Virus record (IMG/VR): IMGVR_UViG_3300043446_001217
Location: 1-40,646 of that record
Direction: 5' to 3' (one strand)
DNA length: 40,646 bases
From: a virus
Part shown: piece by piece, positions 8,543 through 18,114 of the stretch
Position numbering within the stretch: the stretch's first letter is position 1
How the letters are laid out: the number at the start of each line of letters is the position of its first letter
Position numbers and translations under genes: made by a program
The notes under the pieces: model-generated
The model's database searches: none
Told to the model about the DNA's origin: nothing
Seen by the model: the letters and a program-made list of their open reading frames with translations, nothing else

Positions 8543-8943
8543 AAATAGAATACGTACCTATCGAATGGGTGAACCGAACTTGGCCGAAAGTTGAAGAGTT
8601 TGTGACAGCGGCCTTGGAACATGCTCAGGGCGACTACACTGTAGAACAAGTAAAGATGTTGGTAACGCAGGGTACATGGATGTTGTTGGTTGCAACAGAT
8701 GGTAGTGAAATCAAAGGCGCGGCGACAATCAATTTTTACAACCGCCCAAATGATCGGGTGGCGTTTATTGGCACGATAGGTGGACGGCTAATCAGTAACC
8801 CGGACACGTTTGATCAGCTAAAGGCATTTGCAGCATCGCAGGGCGCAACAGTAATTGAAGGTGCTGCACGGGAATCAATTGCAAGACTGTGGACTAGATA
8901 CGGATTCACAGAAAAATACAGGATTGTAGGAGTCAAATTATGA
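8539..8943 (+). CDS. GNAT-fold protein in the virion operon
   Basis: 134 aa. It shows the GNAT (Gcn5-related N-acetyltransferase) order: an N-terminal helix (VNRTWPKVEEFVTAAL), a strand pair around WMLLVATDGSEIKGAATINF, a central strand AFIGTIGGRLI, and a C-terminal helix-strand GAARESIARLWTRYGFTEKY. The acetyl-CoA loop R/Q-x-x-G-x-G/A is not clear, so activity is doubtful. Similar small GNAT-like proteins lie among ejection-protein genes in other podoviruses as I recall. Coupled by ATGA to both neighbours. Confidence 0.65.
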   Translation: MKIEYVPIEWVNRTWPKVEEFVTAALEHAQGDYTVEQVKMLVTQGTWMLLVATDGSEIKGAATINFYNRPNDRVAFIGTIGGRLISNPDTFDQLKAFAASQGATVIEGAARESIARLWTRYGFTEKYRIVGVKL

Positions 8944-9965
8944 GTCGTTACTCACGTCGTACGCTCTATGCAATGGGCGAACCGCTCGGTGAATGCGTTA
9001 CCCGTAAAGAGGGGGGTCGCATCATTTATGGCGGCGGTGACCCTGCTCCGCAACAACAGTCTCAACCGACTCAGAGCACAACGTATCAGACTAGCATTCC
9101 AGAGTACGCCAAGCCGTACATGGAACAGGTTATGGGTCAGGCACAAGCCCTGACTGATATCAATAAAAACCCGTATCAAGCCTATGGTGGGCAGCGCACC
9201 GCTGAGTTCTCACCTATGCAACAGCAAGCATTTGGAAATATCGCCGGTATGGGACCAGCTGCACAACTTGGCACGGGTACCGCCCTTGCCGGGGGTGCTG
9301 GCCTTGGCGGTTTGATGGCCGGTAGCAACTATGCTGCACAAGCGACCACTCCGTCAGCTATTCAGGCGTACATGTCGCCATACATGCAGAATGTGGTGGA
9401 CTATCAAAAAGAACAGGCCATCCGTGACTACGGACGGCAACTGCCGGGAATTGGTGCTGGAGCTACCCGTGCGGGAGCTTTTGGTGGCACTCGGCATGCG
9501 CTGGTTGAAGCAGAAGCACAACGCAATTTACAGAATCAACTTGCTGGTATTCAAGCAACCGGCGCTCAGAACGCCTTCCAGCAAGCTCAACAAGCACAAC
9601 AGTTTGGCGCGAACCTTGGGCTTCAGGGTCTTGGTTTGGCAGGACAAGCTGCTGGTACGCTGGGACAGTTGGGTCAGACGCAATACGGCCAGCAGATGGG
9701 TATCAATCAAGCCCAAATGCAAGCCGGTGCGCAACAGCAAGCGATGGAACAGCAAAAGCTCAATCAACAGTACCAAGATTGGGCTAACCAGATGAACTAC
9801 CCGTACAAACAGCTTGGCTTCATGTCAGATATCCTGCGTGGCGCTGGGCAACTCTCAACAACCGCTGGCCAACAAATGTACCAAGCACCACCTAGCGTGG
9901 CATCACAGCTTGGAGGTATTGCGCAAGCTGGTATTGGTGGCTTACTGTACGGTTTGAACAGGTAA
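8940..9965 (+). CDS. Gln/Ala-rich virion structural protein
   Basis: 341 aa, predicted internal or neck virion protein. After a basic N-terminus (MSRYSRRTLYAMG) and a Gln-rich linker comes TSIPEYAKPYMEQVMGQAQ, then YMSPYMQNVVDYQKEQAIRDYGRQLPGIGAGATRAGAFGG split over residues ~145-183. Residues ~195-280 are a Gln/Ala-rich helical region (QNAFQQAQQAQQFGANLG). It ends in Gly-rich hydrophobic turns. I recall the same layout just before ejection proteins in environmental podoviruses; function not established. No enzyme motif seen. ATGA overlap with the GNAT gene; 13 nt before the next gene, with AAGGACATAATT as Shine-Dalgarno. Confidence 0.65.
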   Translation: MSRYSRRTLYAMGEPLGECVTRKEGGRIIYGGGDPAPQQQSQPTQSTTYQTSIPEYAKPYMEQVMGQAQALTDINKNPYQAYGGQRTAEFSPMQQQAFGNIAGMGPAAQLGTGTALAGGAGLGGLMAGSNYAAQATTPSAIQAYMSPYMQNVVDYQKEQAIRDYGRQLPGIGAGATRAGAFGGTRHALVEAEAQRNLQNQLAGIQATGAQNAFQQAQQAQQFGANLGLQGLGLAGQAAGTLGQLGQTQYGQQMGINQAQMQAGAQQQAMEQQKLNQQYQDWANQMNYPYKQLGFMSDILRGAGQLSTTAGQQMYQAPPSVASQLGGIAQAGIGGLLYGLNR

Positions 9966-9978
9966 TAAGGACATAATT

Positions 9979-12354
9979 ATGGCGATGATGCAAGCACAAG
10001 GGATTGGGCAAGACTCTCCCATCAATAAACTTGCTATGAATATTGCCCAGCGAGCCATGTTGTCAAACGATCCGGCTGGGGTGTTGGCGCATTACAAAAA
10101 CATGCCTGATGCACGTCTTGCCGCTTTTTTGGCGGACGGTCTGGTTCAAACACAACTGGCTGCAAAACATAATCAACAAGCACTGCAACAGTACAACCCA
10201 AATTCGATACCCGTATTAGCTCGTTTGGAACAACAAGGGGTGTCTGGGTTATCTGTTGGGGATCATATGTTTGATCCGTCTTTGCATCAGCAAGGTATCA
10301 CCGGCGAAGGAGAAGGAACGGAACAAGCAATGGCTGGTGGAGGAATCGTAGCGTTTGCAGGGCGTGGTCCTTCCCGCGTTAGTGCAGAGGGTGGAGAACC
10401 CGGTATTGGCATGGAAGATTTGATTGATGAAATAGTCCGAGATAAAAAAGTTGAAGAGTTGCGAGCACGTGCTGCCGCTGCCCGTGGCATTACTCCTCCT
10501 CCGCCGGTAGAGACTATTACCGCAGAGGATGTAGCAGTCCGCCGAGCGATTGAACAAGGGAAAAGCCGCGCTGCCGCTGCCCGTGCTCCTGCCCCCGCCG
10601 CTGCCACTCTTGCCCCGGCTCCTGCTGCCGCTCCTGCCGCTCCTGCCGCTCCTGCCGCTCCTGCCGCTGTTGCTCCTGCTGCTCAACCTGCCGCTGCCAC
10701 CGCTTCTCCCTCACCGGGCGATGCAAGACTTGAGGCTGCAAGACAAGCACAGGCAAACGCAAGGAATGTGAGAAATGCTGCCCGGGTACAGGGATTGGAT
10801 ACCCTCACCGATTACGTCAAACGTATTCCATTTGCTAAAGCTGTCCCTAGTGCATTGAAGTCGTTAGGAGGGCTTGGGTTAGCGGGTTCCGTTGGTGTCC
10901 CTCTGGCGATGGATGCCGCAAATGCGGGTATTGATTATTTCATGGATAACCCAGAAGAGTTTCGTAGCGCCGTTTCTGATCAACCACTATTCCAATCAGC
11001 AGCTGCTGAATACGCTGCTAGGCAAGCAGTTCAACCCGTATCTCAAGCCGAGATTGATCGGTATCGTGCAGCAAGAATTGAAAGAGCAAATAAACCAGTC
11101 CAAAACACAAACGAAGTTTTTGATCTGTATGAAGCGCTTAACCGTCTTCGTGGCAGCGAGTCAGGCGATAACCCGAATGCAGTGAATCCGTTATCCGGTG
11201 CAACGGGCCGTGCACAAATGACTCAAGAAACTTTCAAACTCTTGCAAAAGAAATATCCGGAATTGAAAGATGCAAAGTGGTCTGACTACAAAGGTAATGC
11301 GCAACTGCAAGATATGTTTGAAAAAGCTTTGATCAAAGATGTACAGCAAACCTTTAAAAATTCAAACATACCAGAAACTATGACAAACTATGCTGCGGCG
11401 TGGTTTGGTGGACCAAAATTAGTCACAGCTGATGGTAATAAGAAGATTGAAACCGTATTCAGCGAAAAAGAAATAGAACAAAATCCGTGGGTTAAAGGGT
11501 TGACGGTTGATCAAGTTCGTCAACGAACTGTTTCCCGTGTAATGGGGAATCGCGGTGCTGCTACAGCAGCTTCTCCACAAACAAGATCAAATCGTGAAAT
11601 TGCTCGTGACTTTATAGTTCAAGCACCAGCAGCTGTTGCTGAGGGTGTGCTTGGAGAAAATGCACAAGGCGTCCTTCCTGCCACCATGCCGGAATGGAAA
11701 GAGTACATGAAGAATCGTGTACTTACTGGTGAGAATGCAAGGGAAGGTCTTAACATTGCTCGTATGGGTACAGCCAACGCATTGGAAGCCATGTTTGGTT
11801 TACCCGGTGAAAAAACTTCCGCCACTACAGCACCTGCCGCCGCCACTGCACCGACCGGACCAACTGCGTATGAGCAGTACGCAGAGAAACGTCTGCAAGA
11901 TGCCGCCGCTGCGGGTGCAAACAAACAGGAGTTGCGTGATCTTGGGCTTGCTCTGATGATGGCCGGTGCAAAGACAATGGCCGGTAAATCGCAGTACGCT
12001 ATGCAGAACATCGGTGAAGGGTTGGAGTCTGGAGTTGCTGGGTACGTTGGACTTCAGCAAAAACGTGCAGAGGCTGCACTAAAAGCAGAAGAGAAAGAAA
12101 AAGACCGTGCAGAGAAACGGTTTGCTACTTTGGTTAAACTGAAAGCGCAGCAGATCAAAAATCGTATGCCGGAAATTACTGACCCGGAAGAAAGGGAAGC
12201 ACGGGCATACTATGAAGTTCTGAGTGTAATGAGTCCGCGTGATCTGGCTGCGCAAGGTCTGACTAAAGCCGATGTACTACAAGCAAAGCAAGCGTTGTCA
12301 ACTGGCAAAGAACCCAAAGCTGATTCTCGATTCACGGTACGAGAGAAGTCATAA
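9979..12354 (+). CDS. Internal virion (ejection) protein with lytic transglycosylase domain
   Basis: 791 aa. Residues 1-~120 are helical (DSPINKLAMNIAQRAM). Residues ~195-240 are an Ala/Pro linker. Residues ~375-520 resemble a soluble lytic transglycosylase (SLT): LYEALNRLRGSESGDNPNAV with probable catalytic Glu394, then NPLSGATGRAQMTQETF (the 'G.xGLMQ' motif) and TNYAAAWFGGP. In T7-like phages a protein of this type opens the peptidoglycan during DNA entry; that role is inferred. The C-terminal ~150 residues are helical and charged. It precedes the giant protein with a TAATG overlap, so the two are probably made and packaged together. Confidence 0.82.
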   Translation: MAMMQAQGIGQDSPINKLAMNIAQRAMLSNDPAGVLAHYKNMPDARLAAFLADGLVQTQLAAKHNQQALQQYNPNSIPVLARLEQQGVSGLSVGDHMFDPSLHQQGITGEGEGTEQAMAGGGIVAFAGRGPSRVSAEGGEPGIGMEDLIDEIVRDKKVEELRARAAAARGITPPPPVETITAEDVAVRRAIEQGKSRAAAARAPAPAAATLAPAPAAAPAAPAAPAAPAAVAPAAQPAAATASPSPGDARLEAARQAQANARNVRNAARVQGLDTLTDYVKRIPFAKAVPSALKSLGGLGLAGSVGVPLAMDAANAGIDYFMDNPEEFRSAVSDQPLFQSAAAEYAARQAVQPVSQAEIDRYRAARIERANKPVQNTNEVFDLYEALNRLRGSESGDNPNAVNPLSGATGRAQMTQETFKLLQKKYPELKDAKWSDYKGNAQLQDMFEKALIKDVQQTFKNSNIPETMTNYAAAWFGGPKLVTADGNKKIETVFSEKEIEQNPWVKGLTVDQVRQRTVSRVMGNRGAATAASPQTRSNREIARDFIVQAPAAVAEGVLGENAQGVLPATMPEWKEYMKNRVLTGENAREGLNIARMGTANALEAMFGLPGEKTSATTAPAAATAPTGPTAYEQYAEKRLQDAAAAGANKQELRDLGLALMMAGAKTMAGKSQYAMQNIGEGLESGVAGYVGLQQKRAEAALKAEEKEKDRAEKRFATLVKLKAQQIKNRMPEITDPEEREARAYYEVLSVMSPRDLAAQGLTKADVLQAKQALSTGKEPKADSRFTVREKS
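10630..10665 (+). repeat. 9-bp tandem repeat in Ala/Pro linker
   Basis: Four perfect copies of GCTCCTGCC, flanked by diverged copies from about 10590 to 10700, encode an APAAPA linker in the 791-aa ejection protein. Near-identical codons suggest growth by slippage. Confidence 0.9.
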
Positions 12355-15300
12355 TGGCAATCTATGAAGTAGACGCGCCAAACGGTAAAACTTATGAGGT
12401 TGAGGGTCCACCCGGTGTGGACCACAATACTATCGTCCAACAGATACTGGCGCGTCACCCAGAAGCCGGAGTTGCACGTACGATTGCAGGGCAAGCCAAA
12501 GAAGCACTCAAAGCAATCCCCCGTGGGTTGATCGGTGGTCTGGAAACTGCTGCTGTTGGTGCATCGGCGTTACTGCCAGAAGGTATGGAAAAAGCCGTAG
12601 CAGGGAAAGCCCACGAGCTTGCCAAACGGTTTGCCCCCCAAGCTGCACCCGGGTATGAAGAGACAATCCCCACCCGTTTGGCAGAGGGTGTTGGCAGCAT
12701 GGGGTCATTCCTAATTCCCGGCGGACTCCCTGCTCGCGCAGCGATGGCTGGTGCAATGGGTGCAGGTGAAGCGCGGCAACGCGCCCAGCAAGCGGGTGCT
12801 ACCCCAGAGGAAACCAGTTCTGCCACTGCGTACGGCATCTTGCCGGGTCTGACTGACCTGCTGCCGATTGAACGGATCATGGGTCGGTTTGGGGTTAGCC
12901 CAATCAAAGGTATTTCAGACCGGCTAATCAGTGCATCCAAGACTGGCTCACTGGAAGCCGTGCAGGAAACGGCGCAGAGCATCGCGCAGAACATGATCGA
13001 GCAAGGGCTGTACAACCCTGAGAAAGACCCGATTGAGGGTGCAGCCGAGGCTGGTGGTTACGGGTTTGGTGTCGGTGCGCTGGTGCAGTCGATGGTTGAT
13101 TTGGTGATGCCAAATCGTGGCAGGGTGCGCCCTACCCGCCCCCCGGTCGCTGAAGAACCACCCGTTGCACCCCCTACACCAGAAGCCCCGCCTGTTGCTC
13201 CGGTCGCTGAAGAACCACCCGTTGCACCCCCTGTACCGGAAGTTCCTACCGCGCCGAAGGTCACCGCCGCTGCGCCTGTTACTCAGGAAACCTCTGCTGC
13301 GCCAAAAACCGATGTTGCGGCAGAAACTCCAATGACGTTTGTTGCACCGGAAGGTGTAGCAACCAAGGAAAAAGCCAAGGAAAAAGCCAAGGTCGCAACA
13401 ACTACCATCCCAGAGATTGTGCCGGTAGCACCCGCCCAGCCCGGTGTCATTACAGATGACGTATTAAAATCTTTGGAGATTAAAGGCTACGGCCAGAAAA
13501 AGCTCAAGGACGCGATCCGTGGGTTGGACTTAAACACTGATGAGGGTCGGGTTGCCTTCACTGCGGCATTTGAAAACGCACCGAAAGGCATCAAATACAA
13601 CAGTGCTGCGGTCGAAGTATTGTCCCCCACCGTTAAAGTTGAGGAGCCACCTCTTGAACTACGAACTCCTATCCAACCTGAGTCTGGACAACCTGCAAGA
13701 AGCGATGCAGTGTCTGTACCGGCAGGAACTACCGCAGTCACCCCAAGTGAAGTCGTTGGGGCACCCGGAGTGGGAAGCGATATCGCAGCTGCTACTGGGG
13801 CTGCTGAAGGAGAAAAACCAGTCAGCGCTCCACTGACAAAAGAACCCGAAATTGATCCCCTGCATGATGCAGCGGTAAAGCTGGTAACAGAAACTGGTCG
13901 GCCATCTATTTCGTTTCTACAAAGAAAACTCCAAATTGATAACAACCGTGCTGCACGTTTGTTGGAGGTTATGGAGCAAGAAGGTCTTGTTTCCCCCGTC
14001 AATGCAGCTGGTGCACGTACTGTTGTTCGACCTGCCACAGAACCCCAAGTTGAGGAAGAACCCAAGGTTGAAACCAAAGTAGAACCCAAGGTTGAAACCA
14101 AAGTAGAACCCAAGCGGGTTATCAAGAAGCCCGAACCCAAGGTTGAACCCAAGGTTGAAGCCAAGGTTGAAGCCAAAGTAGAACCCAAGGTAGAACCCAA
14201 GGTAGAACCCAAACCTGCCGCGCCCAAGACGGAAGAAATGACCGAGGCAGAAATGGATCGGCTGCTTGGGTACGAGGAAGAAAAATCGGTGCGTGAACGC
14301 GCCGTTGTTTTGCGCAAAAAATCAGCAGGGAAAGAAGAAATTGCTGATACCACCGAGCCTACCAAACAAAAATTTGAAGATCGCGCTGGTGAAGCAGAGA
14401 TTGAAGAAAAACTTGATGCTGATGAAGCGCGTCGGGAAGACCTTGCAAAACAGTATAGCGGTGCTGAAGAGCGTCGTATTACCGGGCGTAGTCCTACCAA
14501 ATCGCAGTTTTCAACCGGCAAGAAAACCGGGCGTAAAGAAAATACGGTTGAAGACGTTAAGGAAGAACTGCAACGGGAATTCAAGGACAAGAAGGGGTTT
14601 GACAACCTCGTCACCGTTGTCCAATCGGAAAAGGAATTGCCCCGTCGCGTCCTTGACTATGCTGACTACGATGTAGCAATCCGTGGTGTAGTCTACGACG
14701 GCCGTGTTTGGTTGGTGGCTGACAACATCCCCCGTGGTCAAGAACTGTCGGTTGCGCTACATGAAATTGGAGCGCACGTTGGTTTTGATCGGCTGATGTC
14801 GCAGAAAGAACGTAAGAAACTTTCTGACCAAGTTCGCACTTGGGCCACAGAGAACAACATGCGCGGGGAAGCTGCCCGTATTGCGTTGGGTAAAGGCAAG
14901 GAATCCAACGACGAAATCATTGCGTACATGACCGAGGAGTTGGTCAACCGTGGTGTTCGTCCAACCAGCTTCCGCCCAGCCAGCCAGTGGTTAAAGCGCG
15001 TGTTTGACAAGTTCAAGGCATTCTTGGAAAAACTTGGGGTGGGCACTCTTACCGAGCAGAACTTGGTGGACATGGCGTATGGTGCTGCGCACATTGCTAT
15101 CCGCTTGCCAGTCAACGTACAGTATGGCAAACCACGCTTTTCGGTATCCAACCCCGGACTTGCAGCAGCAGTAGACACTGCTAATGATTACTTTAAGGGT
15201 CCCCCAGCCCCACAGGGGGTCATCAGTAGTGCAATCGAATCGGTGACAAGTCCCAACCGGTTTCAACGCACGGGTAACACCATCGACAAGATTCGCCAAA

Positions 15301-17846
15301 ATATGGCGAACAAAAATACATGGTGGGAAGATTGGTTTGCTTCACTGCACGGTAACAACGCACTGGATGCGATGGGTGCGGCTAGTGCCCTTGACAAACT
15401 GCAATCTTCCACCAAAGTGTCAGGTATCTCCGCTGCAACGCTAGAGATGGGGGGCTTTCGCAAGAACGAAAAAACGGGTCTGTGGGAAGCATACAAAACG
15501 GATGCCAGCTACAAAGACATCCTTGAAGAACTGCAAAAGATGGTTGGCAAATACTCCGAAACCCCGGACTTCCAAACTGCGGAACGGTTGTTTGATCTTG
15601 CCGCAACTGCACGACGTGAGGAAGGGCTAATCAATTCCAAACAGTTGACTACCCAAGGCGGAACAGTTGCACCCACTTTAAATGCCAAACAACTCAAAGT
15701 TGGTTTGGCCGCATATCATTCCACGCCAGAAATTCGTAAAGCGTTGAACTTGTATGAAAAGTTCAAGAATCGTGGGTTGGATTCGTTGGTAACTGCTGGC
15801 GTGTTGGATCAAGAAACCGTCGATGGTTTGAAGAAAAACGCTGGTTATGTGCCGTGGTTCCGCTTCAGTGAAAATGAAGACGGTAGTATCAATATCAAAG
15901 CCGTGAAGGAATTTTCCAAAGGGCTTGTCAACCGCAGCAAAATGCAAGAGCTGAAAGGCGGCAGGGTTGAGGATATTGAAATCAACAACGTGCTGGACAA
16001 CATGGCGAAGTTGAGCAATTGGATGGTAAACAAGTCAGTGGGTAATGACACTGCCAAATACCTGACCAATTTTGCTTTGCGATACAACGAAGCCCGTAAA
16101 GTTGGTAGCCCAGTTGCCACCGGAGTAGACCCAAAACTGGTTGCGCAAGTTATGGTTGATGGGAAGGAGGAGTATTACGCCTTCAAAGACCCGGCTGCTC
16201 TCCCTGCATTCAAAGGGTATGAGTCTGCACATTGGGCAATCACCCCGTTTTTCGCTGCCCCTGCAAACCTGTTGCGTCGTGGCATTACCTTGAACCCGGT
16301 CTTCTCTCTGGCGCAGTTGCCGCAGGATGCGATTCGTGCGTTTACGTCCAGTGGATTGAAGAACCCCTATGCAATTTTCCCCCGGGTACTGGCTAACTTC
16401 ACCAAAGAACTGTTTGGGACAACTGAAACTGCGCAACGGTTAAAGCAGTTCGGTATCATCGGCAAGGGCAGTGACATCATGCCCGGCGAAGCCAAGCGCA
16501 GCTTTCGACGCAAGTTGGGATACTACGACGCAGGGATGGGTGGGTTGTTCAATCGCGGTATTGATGTATTGGAACGCATCAGTGCCGCCTCAGACGAAGC
16601 GGTGCGTACCGCGTTGTATGAACTTACCATGAAAGAAACTGGTAACGAAGTACTAGCTTTACGCCGTGCCCGGGAGATCATCAACTTCGATACGATGGGT
16701 TCGTCTGCCTACGCAAGCTTCCTGCGTCAGACCGTGCCGTTCATGGGTGTATGGATGAATGACATGAACAACCTTTATAAAGGGTTGGTGTTGGGTTCTG
16801 CGCGGCTGTCTGAAGGTGAAAAAGCAGCTACCAAGCGAGCAATCGTCTATCGCGGTACACAACTGGCTGTCCTGACCATGCTGTACACCATGATGGTTGG
16901 GGATGAAGACGACTACAAAAAGCTGGATGACAACAAGCGCAACCGCAGCTTCGTTGTGCCAAACACAACTTTCCGAATCCCTGTACCTAATGACGGTATT
17001 GGTTTCCTGTTTAAAGTAATACCCGAACAGATTACGCGTACGGTCTTGGCTGAAGGCGTGGAAGGAGAAGATGCAGGTAGTCGTGCGGGTCGAGCAATCG
17101 CTGGCGCATTTTGGGATTTGGGTAGCTTTGAAAACTTCTTGATCCCGGGCGGTGCATTACCAAAGCTAGGGGTAGAACTGTCATTAAATCGCAGCTTCTT
17201 CACACAAAACCCAATCGTTGGAAAGAGCAAGGAGTTCCTTGTCCCATCCCAACAGTACACTGATTCCACTACAGAGATTTCCAAACAGCTTGGTGCAGCG
17301 TTAAACCTGTCACCGTTGAAGCTAGATTACCTACTCCGAGGTATTGGTGGGCAGATCGGTGGTGCAGTGTTAAGTATGTCCAATGCCTTGTTCCATGCAG
17401 CGGAAGGTAAAGTTACACCCAGCTTGCGCTACGAAGATATCAGCGTTCTAAGCCCGTTCAGTTACAGCACGAAGGATAAGGGCGCAAAAGAAGACTACTA
17501 TGAGATGCGCAACCGTATCGACATGGTCGCACGGACATATCGTGATTTAGTTTCGGCTGGTAAAGGTGAGGAAGCCCTGTCTTACATCACCGATCCAGAG
17601 AATCGGCAAGCCTACGCACTACGTCAATTGCAAACCCGGATTGATGAAGACATGTCCAAATTCCGAAAAGTAAGAAAACTCATTTTGGACAACAAAAACA
17701 TTGACGAAGATGAAATGCGTCGTCAACTGGATGAGTTGGAAGCAAAAGAAAACAAGTATCTGGAAAGTCTGCGCTTACCCAAACTACGTGCCGCTGCGGG
17801 AATCGTTCCTGATATCACCCCCAACTTCCTGAAGGCATTGAAATAA
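12354..17846 (+). CDS. Giant ejection/polyvalent virion protein (LPD38-like)
   Basis: 1830 aa, the largest gene here. It has a small N-terminal domain (YEVDAPNGKTYEVEG), then Gly/Ala-rich hydrophobic helices (~45-245), a Pro/Ala/Glu linker (~260-330), and a helix-turn-helix-like stretch near 510-545 (SFLQRKLQIDNNRAARLLEVM). Lys-Val-Glu-Pro repeats fill ~561-625. A metallopeptidase-like HEIGAH lies at 803-808, which is HExxxH rather than the standard HExxH. The long C-terminal part resembles a large polyvalent-protein domain (LPD38): ITLNPVFSLAQLPQDAIRAF and REIINFDTMGSSAYASFLRQ followed by TVPFMGVWMNDMN. Such proteins are injected with phage DNA and are multi-functional. The stop is followed by a terminator hairpin. 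Family from memory; motifs seen directly. Confidence 0.8.
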   Translation: MAIYEVDAPNGKTYEVEGPPGVDHNTIVQQILARHPEAGVARTIAGQAKEALKAIPRGLIGGLETAAVGASALLPEGMEKAVAGKAHELAKRFAPQAAPGYEETIPTRLAEGVGSMGSFLIPGGLPARAAMAGAMGAGEARQRAQQAGATPEETSSATAYGILPGLTDLLPIERIMGRFGVSPIKGISDRLISASKTGSLEAVQETAQSIAQNMIEQGLYNPEKDPIEGAAEAGGYGFGVGALVQSMVDLVMPNRGRVRPTRPPVAEEPPVAPPTPEAPPVAPVAEEPPVAPPVPEVPTAPKVTAAAPVTQETSAAPKTDVAAETPMTFVAPEGVATKEKAKEKAKVATTTIPEIVPVAPAQPGVITDDVLKSLEIKGYGQKKLKDAIRGLDLNTDEGRVAFTAAFENAPKGIKYNSAAVEVLSPTVKVEEPPLELRTPIQPESGQPARSDAVSVPAGTTAVTPSEVVGAPGVGSDIAAATGAAEGEKPVSAPLTKEPEIDPLHDAAVKLVTETGRPSISFLQRKLQIDNNRAARLLEVMEQEGLVSPVNAAGARTVVRPATEPQVEEEPKVETKVEPKVETKVEPKRVIKKPEPKVEPKVEAKVEAKVEPKVEPKVEPKPAAPKTEEMTEAEMDRLLGYEEEKSVRERAVVLRKKSAGKEEIADTTEPTKQKFEDRAGEAEIEEKLDADEARREDLAKQYSGAEERRITGRSPTKSQFSTGKKTGRKENTVEDVKEELQREFKDKKGFDNLVTVVQSEKELPRRVLDYADYDVAIRGVVYDGRVWLVADNIPRGQELSVALHEIGAHVGFDRLMSQKERKKLSDQVRTWATENNMRGEAARIALGKGKESNDEIIAYMTEELVNRGVRPTSFRPASQWLKRVFDKFKAFLEKLGVGTLTEQNLVDMAYGAAHIAIRLPVNVQYGKPRFSVSNPGLAAAVDTANDYFKGPPAPQGVISSAIESVTSPNRFQRTGNTIDKIRQNMANKNTWWEDWFASLHGNNALDAMGAASALDKLQSSTKVSGISAATLEMGGFRKNEKTGLWEAYKTDASYKDILEELQKMVGKYSETPDFQTAERLFDLAATARREEGLINSKQLTTQGGTVAPTLNAKQLKVGLAAYHSTPEIRKALNLYEKFKNRGLDSLVTAGVLDQETVDGLKKNAGYVPWFRFSENEDGSINIKAVKEFSKGLVNRSKMQELKGGRVEDIEINNVLDNMAKLSNWMVNKSVGNDTAKYLTNFALRYNEARKVGSPVATGVDPKLVAQVMVDGKEEYYAFKDPAALPAFKGYESAHWAITPFFAAPANLLRRGITLNPVFSLAQLPQDAIRAFTSSGLKNPYAIFPRVLANFTKELFGTTETAQRLKQFGIIGKGSDIMPGEAKRSFRRKLGYYDAGMGGLFNRGIDVLERISAASDEAVRTALYELTMKETGNEVLALRRAREIINFDTMGSSAYASFLRQTVPFMGVWMNDMNNLYKGLVLGSARLSEGEKAATKRAIVYRGTQLAVLTMLYTMMVGDEDDYKKLDDNKRNRSFVVPNTTFRIPVPNDGIGFLFKVIPEQITRTVLAEGVEGEDAGSRAGRAIAGAFWDLGSFENFLIPGGALPKLGVELSLNRSFFTQNPIVGKSKEFLVPSQQYTDSTTEISKQLGAALNLSPLKLDYLLRGIGGQIGGAVLSMSNALFHAAEGKVTPSLRYEDISVLSPFSYSTKDKGAKEDYYEMRNRIDMVARTYRDLVSAGKGEEALSYITDPENRQAYALRQLQTRIDEDMSKFRKVRKLILDNKNIDEDEMRRQLDELEAKENKYLESLRLPKLRAAAGIVPDITPNFLKALK
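14035..14220 (+). repeat. Degenerate Lys-Val-Glu-Pro repeat tract
   Basis: About a dozen copies of a 12-nt unit (GTTGAACCCAAG and variants GTAGAACCC, GTTGAAGCC, GTTGAAACC) encode a KVEPKVE linker in the giant protein, residues ~561-625. The tract is charge-balanced, like TonB-type periplasm-spanning linkers. On the other strand it creates a long spurious Ser/Thr-rich ORF. Confidence 0.85.
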
Positions 17847-17851
17847 AAAGA

Positions 17852-17871
17852 CCCCCGGCATTGCACCGGGG
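17852..17871 (-). terminator. Intrinsic terminator of the leftward (early) transcript
   Basis: The stem CCCCGG/CCGGGG (17853-17858 and 17866-17871) has a 7-nt loop. Read on the minus strand it is followed directly by GTCTTTTTATTT, a good U tract. On the plus strand the downstream bases are AGAAGTTGG, with no U tract. It therefore mainly stops the minus-strand operon before it runs into the late genes. Confidence 0.8.
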
Positions 17872-17907
17872 AGAAGTTGGGGAGAAGCAGGGGCATGATA
17901 CCACAAC

Positions 17908-18114
17908 CTATCGTGTCCGCCACACCCGTACTCCCAACATGCTGTTTTCCACCACCGCCTGAATCTGCACTCCAATTTTTAATCTTTGCATCTCCCGGCG
18001 TAACTGCCTGATCAAATCATCCTGATCAATGCCGGGGATGAAAAACGATGTCCCTACCTTGAACTTCTCCCAGTCAATCTTGATCGGGATTCCGTGCGTT
18101 TGTAGTGTGCTCAT
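17908..18114 (-). CDS. Small conserved phage protein downstream of primase-helicase
   Basis: 68 aa, starting MSTLQTHGIPIKIDWEKFKV and then GTSFFIPGI, ending in a basic VRVWRTR. It overlaps the 3' end of the primase-helicase by 41 nt, yet has a strong Shine-Dalgarno (GGGGAAGGA) and a clear protein-like sequence. I recall similar 'GIPI.IDW..F..G.SFFIP' proteins in the same place in related phages. The alternation of basic and hydrophobic residues suggests nucleic-acid binding, but the function is unknown. Last gene before the terminator. Confidence 0.65.
   Translation of the reverse strand: MSTLQTHGIPIKIDWEKFKVGTSFFIPGIDQDDLIRQLRREMQRLKIGVQIQAVVENSMLGVRVWRTR

Noticed and set aside
10249-10686. 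Minus-strand 145-aa ORF in the ejection protein gene
   Set aside because: Antisense of the Ala/Pro repeat; Ser/Gly/Arg low complexity without start signals.
14035-14220. CRISPR-like array
   Set aside because: The repeats are 12-nt, in frame, without spacers, and encode a KVEP protein linker.
13487-14614. 375-aa minus-strand ORF, Ser/Thr-rich
   Set aside because: It is the antisense of the KVEP repeat region of the giant protein, has a low-complexity composition and lies in a fully plus-strand operon.
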